NCBI RefSeq assembly: GCF_009604425.1
Contig: NZ_WEGI01000003.1
Span: 186,001-250,000, forward strand
From: Nocardia aurantia
GTDB taxonomy: Bacteria > Actinomycetota > Actinomycetes > Mycobacteriales > Mycobacteriaceae
Direction of reading: 5' to 3'
Length of the DNA stretch: 64,000 bases
Position 1 is the first letter of the stretch. Each line of letters opens with the position of its first letter. Below are positions 8,580 to 18,190 of the stretch, in pieces. Both the position numbers and the translations under genes were made by a program. The notes below the pieces were generated by a model that was not told the DNA's origin, made no database searches, and saw only the letters and a list, made by a program, of their open reading frames with translations.

Positions 8580-9416
8580 ATGACTGTTGTCGTGACCGGT
8601 GCGACGGGTACGGTCGGCGGGCTGGTGGTCCGGCGTCTGCTCGAGGCCGGCCGGGAGGTGCGGGCGGTCACCCGCGACCCAGAGGGGGCGGTGTTACCGG
8701 ATTCGGTCGAGGTGGTCGGTGGCGATCTCGATGTGCCCGATTCGCTGACGCGGGCCTTCACCGGGGCGGAGGCCCTGTTGCTGATCGCCCGGCCCGCGAC
8801 CGCGGCGGACGTGGCCCGGCTGGCGTGTCGTTGCGGGATCGGCCGGATCGTCACGCTGTCGTCCATGCTCGCCGACTCCGAGCCGCCGGACGCCGTCGGG
8901 CATCGCGCAATGGAACGGGCGGTGGAGGGCGTGGAGGTGGCGTGGACCCACCTCCGGCCCGGGATGTTCGCGGCGAATCTGCTGACGTGGGCCCCGTCGA
9001 TCCGGGCCACCGGTGTGGTGCGCGAACCGTACGCGGCCGCGGCGCAGACGCCGATCCACGAAGCCGATATCGCCGCGGTGGCCGCGACCGCCCTCGTCGG
9101 GGCGGGCCATGCCGGTCGGAGATATCCGCTGACCGGTCCGCAGACCCTGACCAAGGCCGAACAGGTGGCGGCGATCGGCGCCGGAATCGGGCGCGCACTC
9201 GAATTCGAGGAGATCTCGCCCGACGAGTGGCGCCGGGAGAACGCCGACCGGGTACCACCTTTCGTGCAGGATTTCCTGCTCGACATCTGGGCGCGCAGCG
9301 CCGCGCGACCGGAGCCGGTGCTGAACACCGTCGCGGAGGTGACGGGCCGGCCCGGCCGGCCGCTGGTCGAATGGGCGGCCGATCGAGCGGCGGAATTCGA
9401 CGGTGCCCCGCGATGA
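8580..9416 (+). CDS. NmrA-like NAD(P)-binding reductase
   Basis: Atypical short-chain reductase of the NmrA/NAD(P)H-quinone type, 278 residues. The glycine motif TGATGTVGG occurs at 6-14, followed by VTRDP and repeated strand/helix units; a classical catalytic YxxxK is not evident. The start at 8580 has AAGG upstream and is preferred to an in-frame ATG at 8484, which lacks a Shine-Dalgarno. Its last bases overlap the next gene by 4 (ATGA), so the two are co-translated. Probable quinone or aldehyde reductase, or redox sensor. Confidence 0.82.
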   Translation: MTVVVTGATGTVGGLVVRRLLEAGREVRAVTRDPEGAVLPDSVEVVGGDLDVPDSLTRAFTGAEALLLIARPATAADVARLACRCGIGRIVTLSSMLADSEPPDAVGHRAMERAVEGVEVAWTHLRPGMFAANLLTWAPSIRATGVVREPYAAAAQTPIHEADIAAVAATALVGAGHAGRRYPLTGPQTLTKAEQVAAIGAGIGRALEFEEISPDEWRRENADRVPPFVQDFLLDIWARSAARPEPVLNTVAEVTGRPGRPLVEWAADRAAEFDGAPR

Positions 9417-10273
9417 TCGAGGAACGCATCGTCCGGGCCGGTGCCCTCGAGTTGTGGACCGAACGGCGCGGCGACCCCGATGATCCGGTGTTGTTGCTGA
9501 TCGCCGGCGATACGGCCTCGGCGACCGGCTGGCCGGAGCCGCTGGTTCAGCGCTTCACCGACGCCGGATATTCGGTGATCCGTTACGATCACCGCGATAC
9601 CGGGCGCTCGACCTGGCGCGAATTCGCCGCTCACCCCTACACTTTCGACGATCTGGCGGCCGACGCCGTATCCGTGCTCGACGGCTGGGGCGCCGGTGCC
9701 GCCCATGTCGCCGGGTTCGGAATGGGTGGCGGCATAGCCCAATTGCTGGCCATGGATCATCCGACGCGATTGCGCACGGTCACCCTGAGCAACTGTTTCG
9801 CGCTGGGTGTCGACTTCTTCGGCAACTGGCGGCGGGCGCTGACCGGGGAGCCGACGCCGGACGGATTGCCCACCCCCGACCGGAGATTCGTCGAACTCGC
9901 CCTGGGTTCCGCGCCCTCGGGGGATGCCGTCCGCCGTGCGCTCGCCGGCGACTTCTATGACGAAGCCGAGGTGGACGCGGCCTTGCGGATCGCGGAAAGA
10001 CATGCCGGGCAATCGGATACGCGCGCCGCGCATCCGCACTCGCAGGTCCGGGCCGGGCTCGATCACCGCGGCCGGGACCTACCCGCCATCACGATCCCGA
10101 CGCTGGTGATCCAGGGCCTGCGCGACCCGATCAATCCACCGCCGCACGGCCGTCATCTCGCCGGACTGATCCCCGGCGCTCGGCTGGCCGAGATCCCCGG
10201 CCTGGGCCACTCGTTGCCCGCGGCGGTGCACGACGCCTACGCCACCGTCGTCCTCGGGCACCTCGGCGGATAG
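9413..10273 (+). CDS. Alpha/beta-hydrolase fold protein lacking nucleophile Ser
   Basis: 286 residues of the alpha/beta-hydrolase fold, close in layout to methyl-esterase or peroxidase-like members. The N-terminal strand VLLLIAGD (26-33), DHRDTGRS and the C-terminal His in GLGHSLP are present. The nucleophile elbow, normally G-x-S-x-G, reads GFGMGG, with Gly103 (codon 9719-9721) in place of the Ser. An Asp follows in QGLRDP. Either a non-hydrolytic member, a cofactor-free enzyme using other chemistry, or an inactivated gene. It is translationally coupled to the NmrA-like gene. Confidence 0.8.
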   Translation: MIEERIVRAGALELWTERRGDPDDPVLLLIAGDTASATGWPEPLVQRFTDAGYSVIRYDHRDTGRSTWREFAAHPYTFDDLAADAVSVLDGWGAGAAHVAGFGMGGGIAQLLAMDHPTRLRTVTLSNCFALGVDFFGNWRRALTGEPTPDGLPTPDRRFVELALGSAPSGDAVRRALAGDFYDEAEVDAALRIAERHAGQSDTRAAHPHSQVRAGLDHRGRDLPAITIPTLVIQGLRDPINPPPHGRHLAGLIPGARLAEIPGLGHSLPAAVHDAYATVVLGHLGG

Positions 10274-10287
10274 CGGGGGCGGGCGGG

Positions 10288-11397
10288 TCATTCGAAGGTC
10301 AGGACCGGTTTCACCACCGCGCCGCTCGCACAGTCGGCGACCGCGTCGTTGATCTTCCCGAGGGGATAGGTGCGGATCAGGCGGTCCATCGGGAACAGGC
10401 CACGGCGGAACCAGTCCAGGAGGACGGGAAGGAAGTGCTGGGGGTCGCCGTCGCCCTCGAGACAGCCGCGCAGGGTCTTGCCCTGGCCGATGAGTTTCGC
10501 CACCTCGATGGGGAGGGTGGGTTCGCCGAGGGCCACCAAGGCGAGGGTGCCGAGGGGAGCGAGGGCGTCGATCGCCTGGGCGATCACCGGGGCCAGGCCG
10601 GTGGTGTCGAGAGCGTGCGAGACGCCGCCATGGGTGGCGTCGGCGATCCGGGCCGCGACATCGGGTTCGGCGCCGTCCACGACCACATCGGCGCCGAGGG
10701 CGCGGGCCAGTTCCAGGCGGGCGGGGGCGATGTCGACGGCGACGACGGTGCCGGCGCCGAGCGCGCGAGCGGCCAGCAGCGCGGCCATGCCGACGCCGCC
10801 GGTGCCGAAGATCGCGACCGTGGCGCCGGCGGGCGGGCGCAGCACATTGGCCACGGCGCCGGCGCCGGTCTGGATACCGCACCCGAATGCCGCTGTGCGC
10901 GTGAGGTTCACGTCGGGGCCGACGCGGACGAGGTTGCGGACCCCGGTGACGATGTGCGAGGCGAAACTCGACTGGCCGAAGAAGCCGCCGACCACCGGTT
11001 CGCCGCCGACGCGCAGTGGTGACTGTTCGCCGAAGCGGCCGCCGTTGCGAACTACCCATTCGGCGCAGTACCCGGGATGGCCGGCGGCACAATACCGGCA
11101 GGCGCCGCAGCTGCTGTAGGTGACCAGGACGTGGTCGCCCGTGGCGACGGCGGTGACACCGTCGCCCACGGCCTCGACGACGCCCGCGCCCTCGTGACCC
11201 AGGACGATCGGCAGGTCGGCCGGGAAGTTCCGGCGGGCGGACAGATCCGTGTGGCAGATGCCGGCGGCGACGACGCGCACCAGTACCTCGCCCGGACCGG
11301 GCGGGCGGAGGGTGGCGGCCTCGACGGTGAAGGGGGCGTCGGCGCCGCGGGCCACCGCTGCGATGATGTCCATGGAAGTGGTTCTCCCGGTGCTCAT
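10288..11397 (-). CDS. Zinc-dependent alcohol dehydrogenase (MDR family)
   Basis: NAD(P)-dependent alcohol dehydrogenase of 369 residues. The catalytic zinc site shows GICHTD and GHEGAG (Cys, His, Glu), the structural zinc site has four Cys in CGACRYCAAGHPGYC, and the Rossmann motif is GTGGVG. It resembles aryl- or geraniol-type alcohol dehydrogenases. The chosen ATG at 11397 overlaps the stop of the Mce-associated gene by 4 bases; an alternative ATG is at 11373. As last gene of the mce operon it may oxidise an alcohol group on the imported substrate (inference). Confidence 0.88.
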   Translation of the reverse strand: MSTGRTTSMDIIAAVARGADAPFTVEAATLRPPGPGEVLVRVVAAGICHTDLSARRNFPADLPIVLGHEGAGVVEAVGDGVTAVATGDHVLVTYSSCGACRYCAAGHPGYCAEWVVRNGGRFGEQSPLRVGGEPVVGGFFGQSSFASHIVTGVRNLVRVGPDVNLTRTAAFGCGIQTGAGAVANVLRPPAGATVAIFGTGGVGMAALLAARALGAGTVVAVDIAPARLELARALGADVVVDGAEPDVAARIADATHGGVSHALDTTGLAPVIAQAIDALAPLGTLALVALGEPTLPIEVAKLIGQGKTLRGCLEGDGDPQHFLPVLLDWFRRGLFPMDRLIRTYPLGKINDAVADCASGAVVKPVLTFE

Positions 11398-11987
11398 TTC
11401 GCCGGCAGTGCGTTCTGCAGGCCGCCGACGTCGGTGATGGCCCAGCCGGCGTTGCGGTCGATGGTCAGCGAATAGGTGACGGTGGTCTGTGCGCCGTCGG
11501 GGTTCTGGGCGCTGGTGGACGTGACGTTCAGGTAGGCGTTCACCTTGTAGATGCCGCCGGATTCGGAGGTGACCGTCGCGGACAGCGGCGCCGCCTTCGA
11601 GGTCCACTGCAAGGGGAGCAGGATCTGCTCCAATTGCGGTGCGGTGGCGTCGAATTTGGTGGACAGCTGGGGGCTGGTACCGGCTTTCAGGCGGGCGAGC
11701 CAGCCCTTGACGTCGTGGAAATCGATGGTGGAGGCGCCGACGGCGTAGGTCGTGGCGATGTCCTCGGCGTGCTTGTCGCCGGCGGCGGCGTGGTCGCGGT
11801 CCGCGAGGGTGGACCGGGCCGACAGGTACAGGCAGGCGAAAACCACTGTGGCGGTGAGCAGGACGGCGATCACCAGGCCCCGCAGGACGGCGGGGACTCC
11901 GATGGAGATGGTGAGCGAGGTGCCTCCGGTCCGCGGCGGCGCGGGTTCTGCCGCGGTGCCGGACTTCTCGTCTGTCGCGGTGGTCAT
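11394..11987 (-). CDS. Mce-associated membrane protein
   Basis: 197-residue protein typical of the genes that follow mceF in actinobacterial mce operons. It has a cytoplasmic Pro/Ala-rich N-terminus, one membrane helix at about 35-56 and an exported domain of NTF2-like character ending near GWAITDVGGLQNALPAK. Such proteins (Mam/Mas) support Mce complex stability. It starts 28 bases after the mceF stop and overlaps the alcohol dehydrogenase start by 4 bases. Confidence 0.85.
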   Translation of the reverse strand: MTTATDEKSGTAAEPAPPRTGGTSLTISIGVPAVLRGLVIAVLLTATVVFACLYLSARSTLADRDHAAAGDKHAEDIATTYAVGASTIDFHDVKGWLARLKAGTSPQLSTKFDATAPQLEQILLPLQWTSKAAPLSATVTSESGGIYKVNAYLNVTSTSAQNPDGAQTTVTYSLTIDRNAGWAITDVGGLQNALPAK

Positions 11988-12015
11988 CGGATCCTCCTCG
12001 CCGGGCCGGGGCCGG

Positions 12016-12972
12016 CTATTTGACGGTGATTCGCAGATGCACGGTGCCGTCGGGATCGACGTTGTGCAGTGCCTGGTCGATGAGTGCGCCGAGGTCCAGT
12101 CCCGGTGCCCGGTGCACCGCGTCGTCGACCGCCGGTTTCAGCACCGGCGCCAGCGGCGCGACACCCGGGCCGATCCTGTTCAGCAGGTCGGTGAGGTCGC
12201 TCATGAACGGCGTGAGCCCGCCGCCGGTGAAATAGTCGGCGACCGGCCGGCTTTCGACGAACGCCGAGGCCTGTTCGACGATATCGCTGAGCGCCTGGCC
12301 GAATCGGCCGAGTTCCGGCCCCGCGGTGGCCATCGACGGTCCCAGCCAGTCGATGTCGCCGCCGAGCGCCTGCATGTCGGCGAACAGCTGACGGACGGTA
12401 TCGGTGCGGCTCAGCAGCGTCGCCGCGAGGAGGGTGGTGGAGCGTTGCAGGGTCTGCATCGCGGCGTCGGTTCCCGACAGCGCGCGGTCGAAGGTGCCGA
12501 CCAGGCTCGCGACGGACTCCGGATGCAGCTGACCGAGCAGCGCGACGAGGCGGCCCGACAGCTCCGTGATGGTCATCGGCGTGTGGACCTGTTCGGTCGG
12601 AACCATCTGGCCGTCACGCAGATACGGGCCGGCGGCGCTCGGCGGCGAGAATTCGATGTACGGCTCGCCGAGGGCCGAGAGTTGTTCGATCCGGACATCA
12701 CTGGCGACCGGGATGCGGTAGCGATCGTCGATGCGCAGCCGGACCAGCACACCGGTGGCCTGTTTGCGGACCTCCTCGGCGTGCCCGACCTGGATGCCGT
12801 TCAGCAGCACGGGCGCGTGCGGGCCCAGCCCGCCGGAGGTCGCCAGACGCAGGTCCGCGGTGCGGAAGTCGCGCCGGGGGTCCATGTGCAGCACCCCGAC
12901 CGTCATATAGCCGACACCGAGCACCAGCACCGCGGCGATCGCCGAAAGGGAGGTTGTGGCACGGAGATTCAT
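12016..12972 (-). CDS. mceF: MceF-type substrate-binding protein
   Basis: Sixth MCE-family protein of a lipid importer, 318 residues. It has an N-terminal membrane anchor (about 7-29) followed by the MlaD/MCE domain (about 35-115, LNGIQVGHAEEV) and a helical C-terminal region (about 130-300) that builds the tunnel. The start overlaps the mceE stop by 4 bases. Position and length identify it as F. Confidence 0.9.
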   Translation of the reverse strand: MNLRATTSLSAIAAVLVLGVGYMTVGVLHMDPRRDFRTADLRLATSGGLGPHAPVLLNGIQVGHAEEVRKQATGVLVRLRIDDRYRIPVASDVRIEQLSALGEPYIEFSPPSAAGPYLRDGQMVPTEQVHTPMTITELSGRLVALLGQLHPESVASLVGTFDRALSGTDAAMQTLQRSTTLLAATLLSRTDTVRQLFADMQALGGDIDWLGPSMATAGPELGRFGQALSDIVEQASAFVESRPVADYFTGGGLTPFMSDLTDLLNRIGPGVAPLAPVLKPAVDDAVHRAPGLDLGALIDQALHNVDPDGTVHLRITVK

Positions 12973-14033
12973 CGGACGGCTCCGATCATGCGCAGCGTGT
13001 CTATGACGCGGGCGGTCTGCTCCGCGGAAGTCGGTGTGGCGGCCGTGGTGTCGCCGGAGCCGACACCGACCAGGTTCACCTTCGGCCCGCGGTCGACGAA
13101 CGGGACGAGCCGGTTCGCGACGAGGTCGGTGAGTTTCGCCAGGTTGGACGGTGATCCGGTGTCGAACACACTGGCGCCGAACAGCATCGGCACCACCGCC
13201 CGGGTGGTGTCGTCGAGGGCCGACAGCATCGGGCCGAGCCAGCGCAGGCTCGGTGCGAGGGGACCGAGCGCGGTGAGCACGAAGATGACGGTGATCGTGG
13301 TGTTGATCGCGTCGGTGGTGTGCTGCACGCCGTAGGGCGTCAGCAGTTCGTCGAATTTCGGTGCGTTGCCGAGTAATCCGTCCTCGGTGGTGGTCCGCAG
13401 ACCGCCGACGAGCGCGTGGATCGAGTCGGTGTGGGCGGCCAGGTCGGTGAGATCGGCGCCGAGCGTCCCGGCGATCCGGGCGGTGTCGGCCGGATCCTGC
13501 GGCAGGACCCCGTTCATCGTGCGGACGATGTCCTGGATGTCGGTGATCGCGCCACTGCCGATGAAGGTGGCCAGCCGCGCGAGGATGTCCTCGATCGGGG
13601 GCGACCCGGTGGTGTCGGACAACGGGATGGTGGCGTCCGGCGCGAGCGCGCCCGCGGCGCCGTCGGGGGTGGTCAGCGCGATGTGGACGTCGCCGAGCGG
13701 GGTCTCCTGCCGCAGTTCGGCGGTCGTCCCGACCGGCAGCCGGACCGCTCTCCGGATCGCGACATCGGCGACGACGCGCCCCTTCGCCGCGTCCGGGCCG
13801 GGGTCGACCACGGTGACGCCGGTGAGCTGTCCCACGCGCACGCCGTCGGCGATGACCTTCGCGCCCTCGGGCAGATTGAGCACGTCGGCGAATTCGATGC
13901 GCAGGTGATAGGTCGGTCCGCGCACTCCCGTTCCGGGGACGGTGATGTCGGCGGGCCGGACGTCACAGCCGGCGGCGGTCAGCGCGACCGCGACCGCCAG
14001 TGCGGCCACCGGACCGCGGCGGTACCTCGTCAT
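12969..14033 (-). CDS. mceE: MceE-type lipoprotein
   Basis: 354-residue MCE protein with a lipobox LTAAGC, Cys23 being the lipidation site, as expected for the fifth (LprK-like) subunit. MCE domain at about 43-120, then the long alpha-helical region. The ATG at 14033 overlaps the mceD stop by 4 bases; a longer frame to 14129 would run into mceD. Exported to the outer face of the membrane. Confidence 0.92.
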   Translation of the reverse strand: MTRYRRGPVAALAVAVALTAAGCDVRPADITVPGTGVRGPTYHLRIEFADVLNLPEGAKVIADGVRVGQLTGVTVVDPGPDAAKGRVVADVAIRRAVRLPVGTTAELRQETPLGDVHIALTTPDGAAGALAPDATIPLSDTTGSPPIEDILARLATFIGSGAITDIQDIVRTMNGVLPQDPADTARIAGTLGADLTDLAAHTDSIHALVGGLRTTTEDGLLGNAPKFDELLTPYGVQHTTDAINTTITVIFVLTALGPLAPSLRWLGPMLSALDDTTRAVVPMLFGASVFDTGSPSNLAKLTDLVANRLVPFVDRGPKVNLVGVGSGDTTAATPTSAEQTARVIDTLRMIGAVR

Positions 14034-15124
14034 CGCGCGCTCACCGCCCCCAGCAGCTGCGGGATGGTCACCGTGCCGTTGTCCGCGGCGGGGCAGGGTC
14101 CTCCGGTGAGGGTCGCCAGCGCGGCGCACAGTTGTGTCGCATCCTGTTGGGGCAGTGTAAGTTTCGGCGGGGCGTAGCCGATCGTGAGGCGGCCGGTGGC
14201 GGGATCGATCGCCCCGGCGAATCCGGTGGCGACGGCCGGCGCCATCCGGATCACCTCCGCCAGCGAGCCGACGCCCGCGTCGATCAGTCGCGGCAGATCG
14301 GTCATCGCGTCGAGGTCGTGCAGGATCGGTGAGCCGAACATGGTGATGACATCGTTCAATTGCGGGAGGGTCTCGGTGAGATTCGCGACGATGCGGACGA
14401 TCTCGGGTATGGCGATGACGTTGATGTCGCCGAACGCCTGGGTGAGGCCGGTGATCGAATCCTGTACCGCGGGCCAGGAATCGCGGGCGCGGTGCGCGAG
14501 TTCGGCGAGGGCGTCGATCAGTGCGCCGAGGTGGCCGATGGCCGCGTCGGGGGAGTTCAGCGCCCGCGCCAGCGCGGTGATCGTCTCGTTGAGTTGTCCG
14601 CCCGATCCGGCGGTGGCGCGGTCGAGCGCGTCGAGTCCCGCGCCGAAGGCGTTGCGCTGGGCGGGATCCGCGTCGCCGCCGAGTTGGGCGGACAGCCGGG
14701 CCAGTGCGTCGAAGGTCTGCGAGAGGCTTTTGGGCGTCAGGGTTCTGGTGATGCAGCGGCCGGAATCCCGAGCCGGCCCGCCGGGTTCGTCGCCGATCAG
14801 TGCGAGCTTGCGGTCCGCGACGAGGGTGTCGCTGACCGTGACGGCCCCGACGTCGGGAGGCAGCTTCCGGTCGGCGCGCACGGTGAACCGCACCAGCGCG
14901 GTGGCGCCGCCGGGTTCGATCGTGGTGACCCGGCCGACCGGTACGCCCATGATCGTGACCGCGCTGCCCGGGTAGAGCCCGATGCTGTCGGGCATTTCGG
15001 CGCAGTACCCGCGCACCGGCGGCCCGGATCGGGTGAGGGTCAGCCCGAGGGCGGCCGCCAGCACGAAGACGAGGACGGTCGCCGCGGACATCAGTCCGCG
15101 CGATCCGAGCAGGCGGGTGAGCAT
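14030..15124 (-). CDS. mceD: MceD-type substrate-binding protein
   Basis: 364 residues; N-terminal anchor at about 12-33, MCE domain at 40-120 (IMGVPVGRVTTIEPGG) and helical tunnel region. Four Cys occur (C41, one near 122 and a CAALATLTGGPC pair close to the C-terminus), which may form exported disulfides. The ATG shares one base with the mceC stop. Confidence 0.9.
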   Translation of the reverse strand: MLTRLLGSRGLMSAATVLVFVLAAALGLTLTRSGPPVRGYCAEMPDSIGLYPGSAVTIMGVPVGRVTTIEPGGATALVRFTVRADRKLPPDVGAVTVSDTLVADRKLALIGDEPGGPARDSGRCITRTLTPKSLSQTFDALARLSAQLGGDADPAQRNAFGAGLDALDRATAGSGGQLNETITALARALNSPDAAIGHLGALIDALAELAHRARDSWPAVQDSITGLTQAFGDINVIAIPEIVRIVANLTETLPQLNDVITMFGSPILHDLDAMTDLPRLIDAGVGSLAEVIRMAPAVATGFAGAIDPATGRLTIGYAPPKLTLPQQDATQLCAALATLTGGPCPAADNGTVTIPQLLGAVSAR

Positions 15125-16155
15125 CAGCAACTGCCCCCGGGGATCGGCACGCAGATGGCGGGCGGCGCGATCGTGGCCGCGGACTGGTCCACGGTGACGC
15201 CGCCGCCGGGCGGAAGATACGGCAGCAGGCGCTGTTCCAGCCCGCGCAGCGAATCCAGCAGCGCGTTCATCCCGGTGCCGAGTTGTTCGAGTTTCGGTAC
15301 GGCGTCGGCGAGCGGTCGCGCGCGTTGCCGCAGCGTCTCGTCCCACGCCCGGCCCAGCGGTGTCGCGTCGTGCAGCACGGTGGCGAGGTCGCTCAGCGAC
15401 CGGCTGATCTGCGTCTTGTTGTTCTCCACGATGTTCTCGAGCGCGTGCAGCGTGCCGATCAGTTGCCCCAGCACACCGGCGTTGGCGTCTAGGGCGGTCA
15501 GATAGTCGTCGGCGATCGAGAGGGTCGCGGAGATGTCGGCGTTCTGCTTGTTCATGATCGCGACCAGATCGTCGGCCGCCCGGATCGCGGCACGCAGTGC
15601 GTCGGGGCTGTTCCCGATCGAGCCGGCCAGGGCCGCCAGATTCTTCCGGAGGGTGTCGCCGTCGACCTCCCGGACCGGCGTCACGGCGTCCTGGAACGCC
15701 TGGGTGAGATTGTAGGGAGTGGTGACCCGTTGCGGCGGAATCACTTTCGAGCCCAGCGGGGCGGTGCCGGCCGGTTCCGCGGCGATGTAGTACCCGCCGA
15801 CGACCGTGAGCATCCGGACGTCGAGCGTGGTCCGATCGCCGAGGAAGACGCCGTCGGCCACGCTGAACGTCATGCGCACGCGGTCGCGGAGCAGGGTGAG
15901 CGCCTTCACCTTCCCGACGGGGATGCCCGCGATGCGCACGTCGTCGCCGGGACGCACGGCGTCGGCCCGGGTGAGTTCCGCGGTATACGTGTGCTCCGAC
16001 GCGGTGCCGGTTGCCGCGACCACGCCGAGGGCGGCGACCAGGACCAGGATCGCGCCGATACCGGCGACGCCCCAGCGTATTTCGGTGCGGCGCCGGGCGG
16101 CGTCGGTGGTCGCGGCGGGTGCGGTGCGGCGCCCGGACCTCGTCAGGAATGGCAC
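15124..16155 (-). CDS. mceC: MceC-type substrate-binding protein
   Basis: 343 residues with an Arg-rich cytoplasmic N-terminus, membrane anchor at about 29-50, MCE domain (IAGIPVGKVKALTL) and the helical region containing NNKTQISRSLSDLATVL. The C-terminus ends ICVPIPGGSC, with two Cys. It overlaps mceB by 13 bases. Confidence 0.9.
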   Translation of the reverse strand: MPFLTRSGRRTAPAATTDAARRRTEIRWGVAGIGAILVLVAALGVVAATGTASEHTYTAELTRADAVRPGDDVRIAGIPVGKVKALTLLRDRVRMTFSVADGVFLGDRTTLDVRMLTVVGGYYIAAEPAGTAPLGSKVIPPQRVTTPYNLTQAFQDAVTPVREVDGDTLRKNLAALAGSIGNSPDALRAAIRAADDLVAIMNKQNADISATLSIADDYLTALDANAGVLGQLIGTLHALENIVENNKTQISRSLSDLATVLHDATPLGRAWDETLRQRARPLADAVPKLEQLGTGMNALLDSLRGLEQRLLPYLPPGGGVTVDQSAATIAPPAICVPIPGGSC

Positions 16156-17147
16156 AGGGTGATCCTTTGTCCGGCGATCAGCAACTGGATCGGTGCGGGC
16201 GCGACCGCGATGCCGTGCGAACAGGTCATCGCCGCGTCCGGCCCGGTCGGGGGCAGGGTCGCGGTGATCGCCTGCAGCAGGCCCGGCAGTCGCGCGAAAA
16301 CCGTGGCGGCCTGGCGGGTGTCGGGAAAACTGCGGTGCAGCAGCGCGTCCAGGTCGCGATCCCGGTCGCCGCTGACGCCGAGCACGGTCAGGATGTCGCG
16401 CAGCGGTTGCAGCACCGGCGGGATCGCGACCGCGAAATCGACCAGGCCGGGCAGCTTCTCGGTGATGGCGGTGAACAGGTTGGTGAGGTTCGCCAGGAGT
16501 TTCATCGCGTCGCCGGATCGGCCGCCGAGGTGATCCGACACCGTCCCGAGGTTGGCGACCAGCGTGGACAGCACGGCCTGCCGATCGGAGGCGTACCGGC
16601 TGAGGGTGTCGATGGCCCCGAGCGCCGGGCCCAGGCCGGTGCCGTCGCCCTGGACGACGGCGAGCAGGCTGGTGCCGAAGCGATTCAGGTCGTCCGGCGA
16701 CAGTTGGGCGAGCACCGGCTGTAAACCCTTGAACAGCAACGTGATATCGAAGGCCGGTACCGTGGCGGCGGTGTCGAAGACCGCCTTCGGGTCGCGCCGG
16801 GGGCCGGGCCGGTCGGGCTGCTGGATGTCGAGATAGCGGAATCCCGTGAGGTTCTGGTAGCGGATCGCGATCTTCGTGTCGACGAACAGCGGCCGGCCGC
16901 GGGCCACCGTGAACCGGACCCGGGCCAGCGTGCCGGACAGGGCCACTACCTCGACCTTGCCGACCTGGACTCCGTACAGCCGCACGTCGTCGCCGGCCCG
17001 CAGCCCGTTGGCGTCGGTGAACATGGCGGTGTACGTGTCGGCCCGGCCCGCGACGGGGCGTTCGACGACCCGGAAGACCCCGATCAGCGCGAGCGTCATC
17101 GCCAGCACGGCGATCGAGATACGCAGTGCCAGTGCGCGAGTCGACAT
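16143..17147 (-). CDS. mceB: MceB-type substrate-binding protein
   Basis: 334 residues; signal anchor at 5-26, MCE domain with LYGVQVGKVEVVALSG near 58-73, then coiled helices and a C-terminal CSHGIAVAPAPIQLLIAGQRITLC pair of Cys (quoted in part: CSHGIAV and ITLCHS). The ATG overlaps the mceA stop by one base. Confidence 0.9.
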   Translation of the reverse strand: MSTRALALRISIAVLAMTLALIGVFRVVERPVAGRADTYTAMFTDANGLRAGDDVRLYGVQVGKVEVVALSGTLARVRFTVARGRPLFVDTKIAIRYQNLTGFRYLDIQQPDRPGPRRDPKAVFDTAATVPAFDITLLFKGLQPVLAQLSPDDLNRFGTSLLAVVQGDGTGLGPALGAIDTLSRYASDRQAVLSTLVANLGTVSDHLGGRSGDAMKLLANLTNLFTAITEKLPGLVDFAVAIPPVLQPLRDILTVLGVSGDRDRDLDALLHRSFPDTRQAATVFARLPGLLQAITATLPPTGPDAAMTCSHGIAVAPAPIQLLIAGQRITLCHS

Positions 17148-18187
17148 CAGCGTCCCCCCGCCGGGAGTGCGGCGCCCAGCGGGACGGCCAGCCCGGGTAC
17201 CAGCGCGAGGTCGACGTTCAGCACCGGTCCGTCGGAGGTGTCGTGGAAGGCGGTGTGCAGCCGGTCGAGCAGATCACTCAGTCGCCCAGCGGAATCGCCG
17301 GTGGCGCCGATCGAGGAGTTCAGCTGCCCGAGGATCGCCGCGACGATCGGGATGAAGCCGCCGAACCAGCCCTCCGCGACGGTGGCGGTGCGAGTCACGG
17401 TGGGCAGCAACCGATATTGCAGCCCGTTGAACATGTCGCCGTACTTCTCGATGTGTTCCGGTGTCGCCAGGTACTTGTTGGTGTAGGCGGCGTCGACGAC
17501 CGTCAGCCCGCCGGTGAGCATCGGCGGCAGTCCGGCCAGTACCGAACCGAACCGATCGAACAGCAGCGACGGCGGTAGCTGCTGGGTCTCGGCGAAGGAC
17601 CGTGCGGTCGTCCCGACGGCCTGGAGCAGCGGGGTGAAGGCCGTGAGATCGTGTGAGGCCTTCACCAGCAGCGCGGCCAGTTCGGGAGTCAGCACGTCGC
17701 CGGTGAGCCGGCCCGTGGACTCCAGCAGCGCGGACAGTGTCGCGTCGCGGACCCGATCCGCGGCCGCACCGGTCAGATCGACCGTCGACCCGTTCGCGAG
17801 AACCGTTCCGCCGCTTGCGGAATGCAGTTGCAGGGCGCTGACCCCGAACAGATTGCCCGGGGCGTAGTCGACGCCGAGGTTGTCGGTGAGGCCGAACAAC
17901 TGGGATCGCGTCAGCGTCAGCGCCAGCCGTTGCCGGCCGGGGCCCGCGGTGTCGATCGCCTCGACCGCACCCACTTTCACCCCGTCGAGCCGGACATCGG
18001 TGCCGGGGCCGATACCTTCGCCGACATGGCCGGTGAGTACCGAGACGTGGATCTCGTCGGCCGGTTGCGGGCGAGGTGCGACCCGCCAGCCGATCAGCAC
18101 GGCGAGCGTGAGAAGGACGGCCCCGGCGCCGAGCAGGCGGGCGCGGCGCGGGCCGACCTCGGTTCCGGGAAGGGCATACGGTGGCAT
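17147..18187 (-). CDS. mceA: MceA-type substrate-binding protein
   Basis: First MCE subunit, 346 residues. N-terminal anchor at about 18-36, MCE domain (VRLDGVKVGAVEAIDT) at about 65-80 and the conserved downstream region TNKYLATPEHIEKYGDMFN near 238-256, a hallmark of MceA/B proteins. The stop of yrbEB (18191-18193) is followed at once by GTG (18190) and ATG (18187); the ATG is taken as start. Confidence 0.9.
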   Translation of the reverse strand: MPPYALPGTEVGPRRARLLGAGAVLLTLAVLIGWRVAPRPQPADEIHVSVLTGHVGEGIGPGTDVRLDGVKVGAVEAIDTAGPGRQRLALTLTRSQLFGLTDNLGVDYAPGNLFGVSALQLHSASGGTVLANGSTVDLTGAAADRVRDATLSALLESTGRLTGDVLTPELAALLVKASHDLTAFTPLLQAVGTTARSFAETQQLPPSLLFDRFGSVLAGLPPMLTGGLTVVDAAYTNKYLATPEHIEKYGDMFNGLQYRLLPTVTRTATVAEGWFGGFIPIVAAILGQLNSSIGATGDSAGRLSDLLDRLHTAFHDTSDGPVLNVDLALVPGLAVPLGAALPAGGR

Positions 18188-18190
18188 CAC

